A stretch of DNA of 64,000 bases from Phytopseudomonas punonensis (GCF_900142655.1 NZ_FRBQ01000002.1:626984-690983); one strand, 5' to 3'; positions 9,183 through 20,395 are shown, numbered from the stretch's first letter. Notes: a model not told the origin generated them from the sequence alone. Made by a program: numbers and translations.

Positions 9183-9934
9183 ATATCCATGCCCAGAGCG
9201 CCAAGGGTAAAATCCTGGTGTTCAATACCGAAGGCGCCGCCAGCCCCGCGCGCGAAGTACAGCGGCAGCAGATGCTCATCGCTGGGGTGATTGCGCCTGG
9301 CATGCGGTGCCTGGCTGCGGTAATCGAGCAGTGCTTGCAGGTCATCCTGGGCGAGCTTTTCAACCATCCAGTCGCGAAACTCCAACGCCCAGGGCGCGGC
9401 TTCGTCGCCGCTGCTGCGCCAGTCCAGCTCACCAAGGTTGTGGGTGATGCTTCCTGAACCTATCAGCAATACGTTTTGCTCACGCAGGCCCGCTAACGCC
9501 TTGCCTACCTGCAACTGCAGGGCCGGGCCGTGGCGACTTGGCAGTGACACCTGTACCACCGGGATATCCGCTTGCGGGTACAGCAGGGAAAGTGGCACCC
9601 AGGTGCCATGATCGAAAGGACGTCGACTGTCGGTTTTCGCTGGCAGGCCAGCCGCCTGTAGCCGCGCTACGATATCCTCCGCCAGTTGCGGGCTGCCCGG
9701 CGCCGGGTATTGCAGTTGGTAGAGTTCGGCGGGGAAGCCACCAAAGTCATGCCAGGTCTCTGGCTTCTCCGCACTCGTGACGCGCAGCTCCTCGCTTTCC
9801 CAGTGCGCGGAAACCACGACGATCACGTCCGGGCGTTGCAGCTTCGCTGCTAACCGCGCGAGCGCAACGCCGCTGGCGCCAGGTTGCAGAGCGAGCATGG
9901 GTGAGCCGTGGGAAATGAACAGACTGGGCTGCAT
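9167..9934 (-). CDS. DODA-type extradiol ring-opening dioxygenase (YgiD-like)
   Basis: A 255-residue class III extradiol dioxygenase; the best known homologue is 4,5-DOPA dioxygenase YgiD. The N-terminus MQPSLFISHGSPML carries the first metal His. VVVSAHWES supplies a second, and the family segments GGFPAELYQLQYPAPG, DHGTWVPL (active-site His) and GSGSITHNLGEL follow. AGGAGA lies 8 bases before the ATG at 9934; an upstream in-frame start at 9973 adds 13 residues without family resemblance. The physiological substrate is unknown. Tail-to-tail overlap with pabB. Confidence 0.88.
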   Translation of the reverse strand: MQPSLFISHGSPMLALQPGASGVALARLAAKLQRPDVIVVVSAHWESEELRVTSAEKPETWHDFGGFPAELYQLQYPAPGSPQLAEDIVARLQAAGLPAKTDSRRPFDHGTWVPLSLLYPQADIPVVQVSLPSRHGPALQLQVGKALAGLREQNVLLIGSGSITHNLGELDWRSSGDEAAPWALEFRDWMVEKLAQDDLQALLDYRSQAPHARRNHPSDEHLLPLYFARGAGGAFGIEHQDFTLGALGMDIYSFA

Positions 9935-10041
9935 GGTGTTCTCCTGATGAGAGGAGGATGATCTATCAGTCATGTTGGGCTGACAACGCCTAAAGTCTGC
10001 TTGTTGTTATCTGTTTTGTTGATGTGTTCAGAGGAGTAACC

Positions 10042-10692
10042 ATGCGTGAATCATTCTGGCTGCAGCGTTGGCAGGCTAACCAGATCGGCTTCCACGCCAA
10101 ACAGGTCAATCCCTTGCTGCAACGCCACTGGCCTGCGCTGGCCTGCGGCCCCGAGAGTGCCGTGTTGATACCGCTGTGCGGCAAGAGCCTGGATATCGCC
10201 TGGCTGGCATCGCGCGGCCACAAGGTTATCGGTGTCGAGTTGGCCGAGGTGGCGGTCGCGGCATTCTTCGCGGAGCAGGGCGTTCGGCCGTTGATAACCG
10301 AGGAGGGCGCCTTCAAGGTCTACCGCCATGAGCGTGTGAAGTTGCTCTGCGGCGACTTCTTCGCGCTCGAGGCCAGGCATCTGCAGGATTGCACATTGTT
10401 CTACGACCGGGCGGCGTTGATCGCGCTGCCAGCTGAGATGCGCGAGCGCTACGTCGGGCATCTGCATAGCGTGTTGCCCTCTGGCAGCAAAGGTTTGTTG
10501 GTAACGCTGGACTACGACCAGGCGTTGATGGATGGGCCACCATTCTCCGTCAGCGATGCTGAAGTGCAGGGTTGGTCCGGGAAGGTGTGGAGCTGTGAAC
10601 TGCTGGAAACCCAGGGTGCACTGGAGCGGCGGTTCGAGGCACGCGGCCTGACGCGCATGGATGAGCGTGCTTACCGCGTGCAGCTACTTTGA
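10042..10692 (+). CDS. tpm: Thiopurine S-methyltransferase
   Basis: A 216-residue SAM-dependent methyltransferase. In Pseudomonas, Tpm methylates tellurite/selenite-derived species and thiopurines. Family hallmarks are the start MRESFWLQRWQANQIGFH, then LIPLCGKSLDIAWLASRGHKV (SAM site, read in two parts), GVELAE, CGDFF and YDRAALIALP. The start at 10042 has AGAGGAG 7 bases upstream. A bidirectional terminator separates it from the convergent htpX. Confidence 0.93.
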   Translation: MRESFWLQRWQANQIGFHAKQVNPLLQRHWPALACGPESAVLIPLCGKSLDIAWLASRGHKVIGVELAEVAVAAFFAEQGVRPLITEEGAFKVYRHERVKLLCGDFFALEARHLQDCTLFYDRAALIALPAEMRERYVGHLHSVLPSGSKGLLVTLDYDQALMDGPPFSVSDAEVQGWSGKVWSCELLETQGALERRFEARGLTRMDERAYRVQLL

Positions 10693-10710
10693 GCTGAATG
10701 ATGGGCATGA

Positions 10711-10738
10711 AAAAGGCGACCCGAGGGTCGCCTTTTTT
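10711..10738. terminator. Bidirectional terminator between tpm and htpX
   Basis: The stem GGCGACCC/GGGTCGCC (10715-10732), flanked by AAAA on the left and TTTTTT on the right, can terminate both converging genes. Confidence 0.85.
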
Positions 10739-10751
10739 ACGTGCGCTGCGA

Positions 10752-11624
10752 TCAGCCGAGGCGGCGCAGAGCTTCGATACGGTCTTCCAGCTTGGGGTGA
10801 GTCATCAGCAGGCCGGCCAGGCCGTTCTTCAGACCACCGTTGATACCGAACGCCGTCAGGCTGTCAGGCATCTGCACCGGTACGCCCTGCTCGGCGCGCA
10901 GGCGCTGCAGTGCAGCGATCATGGCGCCGGTGCCTGCCAGTCGAGCACCGGCTTCATCAGCCTTGTACTCGCGTTTGCGCGAGAACCACATGACTATGAT
11001 GCTGGCCAGGATACCGAGCACCAGCTCAGCGAAGATGGTCGCCACGAAGTAACCGATGCCGTGGCCGCCTTCGTTCTTAAGGATTGCCTTGTCGACGAAG
11101 TTGCCGAAAATGCGTGCGAAGAACATCACGAAGGTGTTTACCACGCCCTGGATCAGCGCCAGGGTGACCATATCGCCATTGGCCACGTGACCGATCTCGT
11201 GGGCCAGTACGGCTTTAACTTCGTCAGGCGAGAAGCGCTCCAGCAGTCCCTGGCTGACGGCGACCAGTGCATCGTTTTTGTTCCAGCCGGTGGCGAAGGC
11301 GTTGGACTCGTAGGCCGGGAAGATGCCCACTTCCGGCATCTTAATGCCGGCATTACGGGACAGTTCTTCAACGGTCTGCAGCAGCCACTGTTCGTGACGG
11401 GTGCGCGGTTGGGTGATGATCTGGGTGCCGGTACTCATCTTCGCCATCCATTTGGACAGGAAGAGCGAGACCAGCGAGCCGGCAAAACCGAAGACGGCGC
11501 AGAAAATCAGCAGGCTGCCGTGGTTCTGGCCGGTAAAGCGATCAACCCCCAGCAGTTTGAGGGTGATACTGGCGATAACCAGTACCGCCAAGTTGGTAGC
11601 CAGGAACAACATAATGCGCATCAT
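10752..11624 (-). CDS. htpX: Membrane zinc metalloprotease HtpX
   Basis: An inner-membrane quality-control protease that cleaves misfolded membrane proteins together with FtsH. It has 290 residues. Two N-terminal membrane helices (residues 5-25 and 38-58), the zinc motif HEIGH with a downstream Glu in [10 protein letters not shown], and two further hydrophobic segments (about 155-175 and 192-212) match the family. The start [15 protein letters not shown] is typical of pseudomonads. A sigma-32-like promoter lies about 50-75 bases upstream, consistent with heat-shock control. Confidence 0.95.
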   Translation of the reverse strand: MMRIMLFLATNLAVLVIASITLKLLGVDRFTGQNHGSLLIFCAVFGFAGSLVSLFLSKWMAKMSTGTQIITQPRTRHEQWLLQTVEELSRNAGIKMPEVGIFPAYESNAFATGWNKNDALVAVSQGLLERFSPDEVKAVLAHEIGHVANGDMVTLALIQGVVNTFVMFFARIFGNFVDKAILKNEGGHGIGYFVATIFAELVLGILASIIVMWFSRKREYKADEAGARLAGTGAMIAALQRLRAEQGVPVQMPDSLTAFGINGGLKNGLAGLLMTHPKLEDRIEALRRLG

Positions 11625-11671
11625 GGTGTGAAACGACTCCTCACGGGAAATACAGGCTCAATACGGCGGCT

Positions 11672-11700
11672 ATATAAGGGCTCGCCCTGTGGCTATTCAA
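11672..11700 (-). promoter_or_regulatory. Candidate sigma-32 (heat-shock) promoter of htpX
   Basis: On the minus strand, TTGAAT (11695-11700) is followed after 14 bases by CCCTTATAT (11672-11680). This is close to the sigma-32 pattern (TTGAA, 13-15 bases, CCCCATnT) and lies about 50 bases upstream of the htpX start. HtpX is a heat-shock protein in E. coli. Confidence 0.5.
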
Positions 11701-11852
11701 CCGAGTCACTATTTCAAACTGTGTCGCATGCTCTGGCTGACGTCTGCTGCTCTGCAGCGGTGCCACAGCTTAGATGGGCTTTTCCCCGTTTATTTCAATC
11801 GAGACCGAGAAAAAACGCGGCTATTAGCGCTTCACTTGATTGCTTGGTTTAG

Positions 11853-12296
11853 TCAGGTCGACGTTGTCGAGCGCTGCTCGAACAGTTGTCGGGTTAGTCG
11901 CGCAATCCGTTCACCATGTTGCTGCTCGAGTGCCTCGCGCAGCTGGAACGCCAGCGTTGCTTGCACACGGTCAACGGCAGGCGGCAGTGGCTGACCATCG
12001 GCAACTGCGCGAGGGATGCCGCGTGACAGGCGTAGAAAGCCTTTTTCACTGAGCACGGCTTGATCCAGGGCGTCGTAGCCAATGGTCGACTCGTAGCGCA
12101 GATAACCCTCGTCAGCCAGCCACAGCAGCGCGCCCAGGCAGGCTTGGTGACGCTTGCTCGGTAGGCCGAACTCATCCGGCTCTTCGCGGCCAATCAGATC
12201 TTCCACGTATAGCGAGGCTTTACGCGGGAATACCTGATAGAGCATTAGCAGGCCGCTGGCGGCATCTTTGTAGAAGTCGTCTATCTGCAGGTCCAT
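11853..12296 (-). CDS. Conserved hypothetical protein next to alaA/htpX
   Basis: 147 residues, soluble, acidic, no signal peptide. It begins MDLQIDDFYKDAASGLLMLYQVFP and contains HQACLGALLWLADEGYLRY, which looks like a winged-helix-like segment, then DQAVLSEKGFLRL. Its position between the aminotransferase and htpX matches a conserved Pseudomonas neighbourhood. It probably follows the aminotransferase on the same strand (gap of 66 bases). No function is assigned. The layout LGALLWLADEGY...LSEKGF hints at DNA-binding-like architecture but proves nothing. Confidence 0.65.
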   Translation of the reverse strand: MDLQIDDFYKDAASGLLMLYQVFPRKASLYVEDLIGREEPDEFGLPSKRHQACLGALLWLADEGYLRYESTIGYDALDQAVLSEKGFLRLSRGIPRAVADGQPLPPAVDRVQATLAFQLREALEQQHGERIARLTRQLFEQRSTTST

Positions 12297-12362
12297 GGGT
12301 AAGCCTGGCTGTGATCTGAAAGGGAGGCGGATGCCGGAGCGGGCATCCGCGAAGGCGGTCAG

Positions 12363-13574
12363 TTACTGGCGATAGGTCTTGAGGAAGCTGCCGATGCGGC
12401 CAATCGCTTGTTCCAGGTCGTCGACGCGGGGCAGGGTGACCACCCGGAAGTGATCCGGCCACGGCCAGTTGAAGGCAGTGCCCTGAACGACCAGCAGCTT
12501 CTCGGAAAGCAGCAGGTCGAGGACGAACTTCTCGTCGTTGTGAATCGGACAAACCTTGGGATCAATCTTCGGGAAGGCATACAGCGCGCCCATCGGTTTG
12601 ACGCAGCTGACACCGGGAATGTCGTTGAGCAGCTCCCAGGTGCGGTTGCGCTGCTCCAGCAGGCGGCCGTTAGGTAGCACCAGGTCGTTGATGCTCTGGT
12701 AGCCGCCCAGAGCAGTCTGGATCGCATGCTGGCTCGGCACGTTGGCGCATAGACGCATGTTGGCCAGGATGTCGATGCCTTCGATGTAGCTCTTGGCATT
12801 GTGCTTGGGACCGGAAATGATCACCCAGCCGGAGCGGAAACCCGCTACGCGGTACGACTTGGACAGGCCGTTGAAGGTCAGACACAGCACGTCCGGTGCC
12901 AGGGAGGCGGTGGAGATGTGTTGGGCTTCGTCGTAAAGAATCTTGTCGTAGATCTCGTCGGAAAAGATCACCAGATTGTGCTGACGCGCCAGCTCGACGA
13001 TATCCATTAGCACTTCGCGCGAATACACGGCGCCAGTCGGGTTGTTCGGGTTGATCAGCACCAGCGCCTTGGTATTCGGAGTGATCTTGGCGCGCATATC
13101 GGCGATGTCCGGGAACCAGCCAGCCTGCTCGTCGCACAGGTAATGCACCGGTTTGCCGCCGGAAAGGGCCACGGCAGCGGTCCACAGCGGATAGTCGGGC
13201 GCCGGGATCAACACTTCGTCACCGTTGTTGAGCAGCGCCTGCATGGCCATGACGATCAGCTCGGACACGCCATTGCCCAGGTAGATGTCCTCGATGCCGA
13301 CACCTTCGATCTGCTTCTGCTGGCAGTACTGCATCACCGCCTTGCGCGCGCTGAACAGGCCCTTGGAGTCGCTGTAGCCCTGCGCGGTAGGCAGGTTGCG
13401 AATCACGTCCTGAAGAATTTCTTCAGGGGCTTCGAAGCCGAATGGCGCTGGGTTGCCGATGTTCAGCTTGAGAATGCGCTGGCCTTCCTCTTCCAGGCGC
13501 TTGGCGTGCTTGAGCACTGGGCCGCGAATGTCGTAGCAGACGTTGGCGAGCTTGTTGGATTTGCTGACCTGCAT
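12363..13574 (-). CDS. alaA: PLP-dependent aminotransferase, AlaA-like
   Basis: A class I/II aminotransferase of 403 residues, closest to E. coli AlaA (glutamate-pyruvate transaminase, alanine synthesis). Motifs seen: [14 protein letters not shown] at the start of the domain, [38 protein letters not shown] (cofactor Asp/Tyr) and [19 protein letters not shown] (Schiff-base Lys in SKS). The C-terminal domain ends in [14 protein letters not shown]. Divergent from msrB. The symbol follows sequence resemblance; substrate range is not provable here. Confidence 0.85.
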   Translation of the reverse strand: MQVSKSNKLANVCYDIRGPVLKHAKRLEEEGQRILKLNIGNPAPFGFEAPEEILQDVIRNLPTAQGYSDSKGLFSARKAVMQYCQQKQIEGVGIEDIYLGNGVSELIVMAMQALLNNGDEVLIPAPDYPLWTAAVALSGGKPVHYLCDEQAGWFPDIADMRAKITPNTKALVLINPNNPTGAVYSREVLMDIVELARQHNLVIFSDEIYDKILYDEAQHISTASLAPDVLCLTFNGLSKSYRVAGFRSGWVIISGPKHNAKSYIEGIDILANMRLCANVPSQHAIQTALGGYQSINDLVLPNGRLLEQRNRTWELLNDIPGVSCVKPMGALYAFPKIDPKVCPIHNDEKFVLDLLLSEKLLVVQGTAFNWPWPDHFRVVTLPRVDDLEQAIGRIGSFLKTYRQ

Positions 13575-13721
13575 GGTGAAGAATCCCGAATCGAAGAAGG
13601 GCGGCCTTCAATGGGCCGAGGCGGCGGCGAGCCGTGGCGGGTTGAGGTGTCGAATCATACGTGTCAGCCTGAGTCGGGCAAAGATACAGATAAGGCTTTT
13701 TTATCCCGAGGAGGACGGCCT

Positions 13722-14120
13722 GTGAGCAAGCTCGAAAAACCATTGGAAACCTGGCGTGAGGAGCTGACCGATACGCAGTTCAACGTCTGCCGCCTGGGCG
13801 GCACCGAACGGCCGTTCACCGGTGAGTACCACGACAGCAAAGAGCCGGGTATCTATCAGTGCGTATGCTGCGGTACGCCGCTGTTTGATTCCGATGCCAA
13901 GTTCGATTCCGGCTGCGGCTGGCCGAGCTATTTCCAGCCGCTGAACGCCGAGGTGATCACCGAGCTGGAAGACTTCAGCCACGGCATGCATCGTATCGAG
14001 GTACGTTGCAGCAATTGTGATGCCCACCTGGGGCATGTGTTCCCCGATGGTCCGCGGCCGACAGGTCTGCGCTACTGCATCAACTCGGTGTCGCTCAAGC
14101 ACGTGCCTCACGAGGCTTAA
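13722..14120 (+). CDS. msrB: Peptide-methionine (R)-S-oxide reductase MsrB
   Basis: Repairs the R-epimer of methionine sulfoxide in proteins. The 132-residue enzyme starts at GTG 13722 behind GAGGAGG. The frame is open far upstream, but that part is only the antisense of the aminotransferase gene. Two CxxC pairs (Cys47/50 and Cys96/99) bind structural zinc. The catalytic Cys119 lies in GLRYCINS and a likely resolving Cys65 in [17 protein letters not shown] is the substrate loop. First gene of an oxidative-stress group, with its own terminator before gpx. Confidence 0.95.
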   Translation: MSKLEKPLETWREELTDTQFNVCRLGGTERPFTGEYHDSKEPGIYQCVCCGTPLFDSDAKFDSGCGWPSYFQPLNAEVITELEDFSHGMHRIEVRCSNCDAHLGHVFPDGPRPTGLRYCINSVSLKHVPHEA

Positions 14121-14139
14121 CCGGGCACGCGAATCATTC

Positions 14140-14166
14140 GGCCCGCAATACGCGGGCCTTATTTTT
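14140..14166 (+). terminator. Intrinsic terminator after msrB
   Basis: The stem GGCCCGC/GCGGGCC (14140-14146 with 14152-14158) and loop AATAC are followed by TTATTTTT. Confidence 0.8.
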
Positions 14167-14236
14167 ATGGGATTAAATTGTGTGCAATTTAATTGTTGGC
14201 TACTCTTTCGGCTCCTTTCACCATTGAGCGCCACCC

Positions 14237-14725
14237 ATGAGCCAACAGTTGCTGGACATACCTTGTACCACCATCACCGGCGAGCAAAAGCGCTTGAGCG
14301 ACTTTGGCGGCAAAGCGATTCTAGTGGTCAATACCGCCAGCCAGTGTGGCTACACGCCGCAGTACCAGGGGCTCGAAGCGCTGTGGAAGCAGTACCGCGA
14401 CAAGGGGCTGGTGGTGCTGGGCTTTCCCTGCAATCAGTTTGGCAAGCAGGAGCCGGGTGATGAGCAGGCGATTGGCAGTTTTTGCGAGCTGAATTTCGGC
14501 GTGACCTTCCCGCTGTTTCGCAAGGTGGAGGTCAATGGCTCGGACGCACATCCGCTATTCGTGGCGCTCAAGCGCCAGGCGCCGGGGTTTCTCGGCACGC
14601 AGCGCATCAAGTGGAACTTCACCAAGTTCCTGATCAGCGGTGATGGCCGCAGCGTCAGCCGTTATGCGACTACCACCAAGCCCCAGGCGCTGCAGGCGGC
14701 GATCGAAGCGTTACTCGATGGATGA
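14237..14725 (+). CDS. gpx: Glutathione peroxidase family (thiol peroxidase)
   Basis: A 162-residue peroxidase that reduces H2O2 and organic hydroperoxides. The peroxidatic Cys37 is in NTASQCGYTPQY and the second family motif is LGFPCNQFGKQEPG, whose Cys is the candidate resolving residue. The third motif is IKWNFTKFLI (Trp/Asn of the catalytic tetrad). It is a cysteine, not selenocysteine, enzyme. Its last 8 bases overlap the MarR-type gene, so the two are co-translated. In P. aeruginosa the same pair is gpx-ospR, where the regulator represses the peroxidase gene. Confidence 0.93.
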   Translation: MSQQLLDIPCTTITGEQKRLSDFGGKAILVVNTASQCGYTPQYQGLEALWKQYRDKGLVVLGFPCNQFGKQEPGDEQAIGSFCELNFGVTFPLFRKVEVNGSDAHPLFVALKRQAPGFLGTQRIKWNFTKFLISGDGRSVSRYATTTKPQALQAAIEALLDG

Positions 14726-15158
14726 TCTGCGGCTTGATCGCCAGCTGTGCTTCAAGCTGTACGCTGCCTCTCGCCAAGTGGTGCGCGCCTATAAGCCAAT
14801 GCTCGATGGCTTGCAGCTGACCTACCCGCAGTACCTGGCGATGCTGGTGCTCTGGGAGTGGGATGAGGCGGCGCCGGCACAGCCGACGGTCAAGGCGTTG
14901 GGCGAACGTTTGCTGCTCGACTCGGGCACTCTGACACCGCTTCTCAAGCGCCTGCAGCAAGGGGGGCTGGTGGAGCGCCAGCGCAGCGCAGCGGACGAGC
15001 GGGAGATGCATTTGCGTCTTACCAATCAGGGGCGTCAATTGCGTGAACGGGTGCCGAGCCTCAAGCGCGAGTTGCTCTGTGAGCACGGCGTCGACAGTGA
15101 CCAGCTGGAGCCGCTACGGGCGCAGCTGGATGCACTTCTGCAGCGCATGAGTGGCTAG
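14718..15158 (+). CDS. ospR: MarR-family redox regulator, OspR-like
   Basis: A 146-residue winged-helix repressor of the OhrR/OspR type. LTYPQYLAMLVLWE is the MarR core helix. The recognition region is LGERLLLDSGTLTPLLKRL, and the wing is RSAADEREMHLRLT. Two cysteines, Cys11 (RQLCFKLY) and Cys121 (ELLCEHG), are 110 residues apart. That is the same separation I recall for Cys24 and Cys134, the disulfide pair reported in P. aeruginosa OspR. The ATG at 14718 overlaps gpx; an upstream in-frame ATG at 14640 lies inside gpx. Convergent with the sagS-like gene. Confidence 0.85.
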   Translation: MDDLRLDRQLCFKLYAASRQVVRAYKPMLDGLQLTYPQYLAMLVLWEWDEAAPAQPTVKALGERLLLDSGTLTPLLKRLQQGGLVERQRSAADEREMHLRLTNQGRQLRERVPSLKRELLCEHGVDSDQLEPLRAQLDALLQRMSG

Positions 15159-15182
15159 ACGATTGCCTAAATCAGTGGCTAC

Positions 15183-17492
<2,310 letters not shown>

Positions 17493-17594
17493 ATGGTGGC
17501 GCTGTCTCGTTCCGTTCGCCGCTCAAGCATAGTCGATCTGGCCTGCTTTTTCGGCATATCTGGCGCACAGACTGAATATTTGAGGAGCTGCTAC

Positions 17595-18485
17595 GTGGAT
17601 CCCCGTTTTTCTGATTTTCTCCAGCGCGCCGACAGCGTGCTGATGCGCCTTGAGCCGCTGTTGCCCGCCGTTCGCGAGCCGCTCGACTGGCAACACACGC
17701 TGGCAGCGCGCTGGCAACGCGAAGGCCGCTCGGGCTATCTGCAGGCGCTTAATGTAAGCCTGGACATGAGCTTGTCGGATCTGATTGGCGTCGACACCCA
17801 ACGTGAGCAACTGGCACGCAATACGCGGCAGTTCGTGCAGGGTATGCCCGCCAACCATGCGTTGTTGTGGGGGGCTCGGGGCACCGGTAAATCTTCACTG
17901 GTACGGGCACTGTTGGCGGAGCATGCCGGCGCCGGTTTGCGGTTGATCGAGATCGAGCGTGATCACCTGGCTGATTTGCCGCGTGTGGTCGAGCTACTGA
18001 TGACGCTGCCACAGCGCTTTATCCTTTTCTGCGATGACCTTTCGTTCGAAGCCGGCGAGGGCGATTATCGGGTGCTCAAGAGTGTGCTCGATGGCTCCCT
18101 GGAGCGTTCACCGGAAAACGTGCTGCTGTATGCCACGTCCAATCGTCGGCACCTGGTGCCGGAGCGTGAGAGCGACAACGCCAATACCAAAATGGTCGAT
18201 GGCGAGCTGCATCCGAACGAGGCTGTTGAAGACAAGATCGCGCTGTCGGATCGCTTTGGTCTGTGGTTGTCCTTCTACCCCTTCACTCAGGAACACTACC
18301 TGGATGTGGTGCGCCACTGGGTCGAGGTACAAGCGACGCAGTCGGGCCTACAGTGGCAGTGGAGCGAGGAGCTAGAGAAGCTTGCGGTGCGTTGGGCTAC
18401 CGGGCGTGGCAACCGCAACGGGCGCTGCGCCTATCAATTTGCCCGCCAATGGGTCGGGCTGCAGTTGTTGGAGACCTCGCAATGA
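17595..18485 (+). CDS. DUF815-type AAA+ ATPase
   Basis: A 296-residue P-loop protein of the DUF815 family. Walker A is GARGTGKSS (about residue 94), Walker B FILFCDDLSF, and a sensor segment LLYATSNRRHLVP follows. The C-terminal lid is helical (WATGRGNRNGRCAYQFARQW). The GTG start at 17595 is preferred because GAGGAG sits 7 bases before it; the frame runs upstream to 17493 without family resemblance. It is translationally coupled to the following msrC-like gene by a 4-base ATGA overlap. The cellular role of DUF815 ATPases is not established. Confidence 0.85.
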   Translation: MDPRFSDFLQRADSVLMRLEPLLPAVREPLDWQHTLAARWQREGRSGYLQALNVSLDMSLSDLIGVDTQREQLARNTRQFVQGMPANHALLWGARGTGKSSLVRALLAEHAGAGLRLIEIERDHLADLPRVVELLMTLPQRFILFCDDLSFEAGEGDYRVLKSVLDGSLERSPENVLLYATSNRRHLVPERESDNANTKMVDGELHPNEAVEDKIALSDRFGLWLSFYPFTQEHYLDVVRHWVEVQATQSGLQWQWSEELEKLAVRWATGRGNRNGRCAYQFARQWVGLQLLETSQ

Positions 18486-18964
18486 TCGACTTGAGCCAAA
18501 CCGGCACCGGCCTCGATGGCTACTCGCTGCTGACCGCCCAGCTGGAGGCGTTGCTCTCTGGTGAGCGGGACTTCATCGCCAATGCCGCGCAGTTCAGTGC
18601 CTTCGTTTATCACGAGTTGGAAGGTTTGAACTGGGCCGGCTTCTATCTGGTGAAAGATGACGAGTTGGTGCTCGGTCCATTTCAGGGCAAGGTAGCCTGT
18701 GTGCGTATCGCCTTCGGGCGTGGCGTATGCGGCGCCGCCGCTGCTTCTCGGCAAACGCAGCGGGTAGAGGATGTGCATGCCTTTGCCGGGCATATCGCCT
18801 GTGACAGCGCTTCGAACAGTGAGCTGGTCGTGCCACTGATCAAGGACGGTCGGCTGATTGGTGTGCTGGACTTGGACAGCCCGCGGGTAGGGCGTTTTAG
18901 TGAGGCTGATCAGCGTGGCATCGAAGGGCTGGCAGCTGTGCTGCTGCTTGCCAGTGACTGCTGA
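18482..18964 (+). CDS. msrC: Free methionine-(R)-sulfoxide reductase (GAF domain, MsrC-type)
   Basis: A 160-residue single GAF-domain enzyme that reduces free L-methionine-(R)-sulfoxide. Its three redox cysteines Cys73 (KVACVRI), Cys83 (RGVCGAA) and Cys107 (HIACDSASNSE) have the 10 and 24 residue spacing of E. coli YebR (84, 94, 118). LNWAGFYLV and GVLDLDSP are family segments. It overlaps the preceding DUF815 gene by 4 bases, so the two form an operon. With msrB and gpx nearby it adds to a methionine-repair and peroxide-defence neighbourhood. Confidence 0.92.
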   Translation: MIDLSQTGTGLDGYSLLTAQLEALLSGERDFIANAAQFSAFVYHELEGLNWAGFYLVKDDELVLGPFQGKVACVRIAFGRGVCGAAAASRQTQRVEDVHAFAGHIACDSASNSELVVPLIKDGRLIGVLDLDSPRVGRFSEADQRGIEGLAAVLLLASDC

Positions 18965-19004
18965 TCAGCACAAGGCAGGTTAGGAGCTGAGAGGCGCTCG
19001 TATC

Positions 19005-19772
19005 TCAGTCGTACAAGGCTTTTTTCTTCCAGCCGTCGTCTTCCATCGACTTGAGCCCCTCGGTCAGCTCGCTGTCAGCGTCGCCGCTGGGCGCCTGGGA
19101 GCTGACCAGCATCGCGTTGACCCGCTCCAGCTGCTTCTGAAACTGCAGCAGGGTCGCCTGGTAGCGGGCGGTGTCCGGTTGCTTCTGCAAGAACTGCACG
19201 CCGCGCTCCAGAGCCAGTCGGGCGTGGCCGTTTTGCTGCTGCTGCAGCGCTTGTTTGGCCTGGTTACCGTACAGCTCGATATACAGCTGCACCAGCTGGT
19301 GGCGAATCTCTTTGACCCAGTGTTTGGCTTCGTCCACCGGCAGCAGCCCGGCTTGAGCAAATTTGTTGACTTGCCCATGCAGAGCTTCAAGTTGCGTGCG
19401 CACCTGGGCGGCGCGTGCATCGTCGGTTACCGGGAAGGGCGCATTGCGTACCGGAATATCGGCGCCCATGGCGATGAGTTTGCGCAGTTCTTCAGCCATG
19501 GCGACATACACGCTGTCTTTCTTATCGGCTTCGAGAATGCGTTCGGCAAAGTGCAATTGCAGTTTGCATAGCAGCAGCTTGAGCTCAGGCGTCATCAACT
19601 GCCCGGCGAGCTGCTCATTGAGATCGGCGATACGGCGGTAGCGTTCAGCCAGATCGGCCTTGAGCCGTGCCTTCTTGCGTTTGTTGTTTTCAGACAGCTG
19701 GTTCACGTAGGCCAGTAACACCAAAAGCGTGATACCGCCGATTATCGCCATGGTGATCACGAGCGAGGACAT
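19005..19772 (-). CDS. Membrane-anchored coiled-coil protein, function unknown
   Basis: 255 residues. One N-terminal membrane helix (residues 4-24, ITMAIIGGITLLVLLAYV) is followed by a basic segment (NNKRKKARLKADLAERYRR). A largely helical body with heptad-like Leu/Ala/Gln content follows (QALQQQQNGHARLALERG). The C-terminus is acidic, ending DDGWKKKALYD. This N-in single-anchor plus long helix design suits a cytoplasmic scaffold tethered to the inner membrane. I do not recognise a named family. Single gene, convergent with msrC. Confidence 0.7.
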   Translation of the reverse strand: MSSLVITMAIIGGITLLVLLAYVNQLSENNKRKKARLKADLAERYRRIADLNEQLAGQLMTPELKLLLCKLQLHFAERILEADKKDSVYVAMAEELRKLIAMGADIPVRNAPFPVTDDARAAQVRTQLEALHGQVNKFAQAGLLPVDEAKHWVKEIRHQLVQLYIELYGNQAKQALQQQQNGHARLALERGVQFLQKQPDTARYQATLLQFQKQLERVNAMLVSSQAPSGDADSELTEGLKSMEDDGWKKKALYD

Positions 19773-20022
19773 CGTCTTAACCTCTTAAGGGCCGTTGTGC
19801 AGATTGCAGCAGCCGGCGTGGTGGCAACTGCCGTGTTCCATAGCGAATCATCTTACTCGCGTTCTGCCATCATTGCGCGTATTGCGACACAGCCTGCGTA
19901 TTGGCCATGCGTATTAAAGCAGGTCGAATCTGGCTCTGCAGATGCGCCTGACTGCCCAGGCGGCCAGGAGACCCTCAGAATTCGGGTGAAGTCGTTGATT
20001 TTAAAAAATTTTATATGAGAGG
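19773..20022. other. Intergenic stretch upstream of the tRNA operon
   Basis: About 250 bases with no credible gene. The last 40 bases are very A/T-rich (TTTTAAAAAATTTTATATGA), as expected for an UP-element-like region before a strong stable-RNA promoter. Confidence 0.5.
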
Positions 20023-20051
20023 TTGACGGCCGTTGAAAGGCTCCATAGAAT
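20023..20051 (+). promoter_or_regulatory. Promoter of the tRNA-Glu/tRNA-Gly operon
   Basis: TTGACG (20023-20028), a 17-base spacer and TAGAAT (20046-20051), followed by the GC-rich discriminator GCGCGCC typical of stringently controlled stable-RNA promoters. An A/T-rich stretch lies immediately upstream. Confidence 0.8.
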
Positions 20052-20112
20052 GCGCGCCACTTCCACGGTAATGCTGAAAAGCACAGCGAGGAAGCCGGAA
20101 ATTTCGGGCAAC

Positions 20113-20188
20113 GTCCCCTTCGTCTAGTGGCCTAGGACACCGCCCTTTCACGGCGGTAACAGGGGTTCGAGTCCCCTAGGGGACGCCA
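20113..20188 (+). tRNA. tRNA-Glu (anticodon TTC)
   Basis: 76 bases. The acceptor stem GTCCCCT pairs with AGGGGAC. The anticodon stem CCGCC/GGCGG encloses the loop CTTTCAC (anticodon TTC). The T arm has GTTCGAG, and the CCA end is encoded at 20186-20188. Confidence 0.97.
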
Positions 20189-20217
20189 CTTCCGAAAGAA
20201 GTGGAATGCAATACAAT

Positions 20218-20293
<76 letters not shown>

Positions 20294-20301
20294 TATAAAC
20301 G

Positions 20302-20330
20302 AAAACGCCGCTCAATGAGCGGCGTTTTCG
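20302..20330 (+). terminator. Terminator of the tRNA operon
   Basis: AAAACGCCGCTC pairs with GAGCGGCGTTTT around an AAT loop, 9 bases after the tRNA-Gly CCA. The TTTTCGTTT tract follows. Confidence 0.85.
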
Positions 20331-20353
20331 TTTCTGCGTTTTGGCGCTACAAG

Positions 20354-20395
20354 AAAAGCCCGCCAGCATCGTCAATGCTGGCGGGCTTTTTCTTT
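20354..20395. terminator. Bidirectional terminator between tRNA operon and the PA2817-like gene
   Basis: A perfect 16-bp stem (20354-20369 with 20375-20390; AAAAGCCCGCCAGCAT and its complement) with a 5-base loop CGTCA. It is flanked by A and T runs, so it works for the minus-strand gene ending at 20394 and as a backup for the tRNA transcript. Confidence 0.85.

Noticed and set aside
10698..11852. A 384-codon plus-strand frame over htpX
   Set aside because: Antisense to the complete HtpX protein. It also crosses the terminator at 10711-10738.
13143..13721. N-terminal extension of the msrB frame
   Set aside because: This part is the antisense of the aminotransferase gene; MsrB starts at GTG 13722 behind GAGGAGG.
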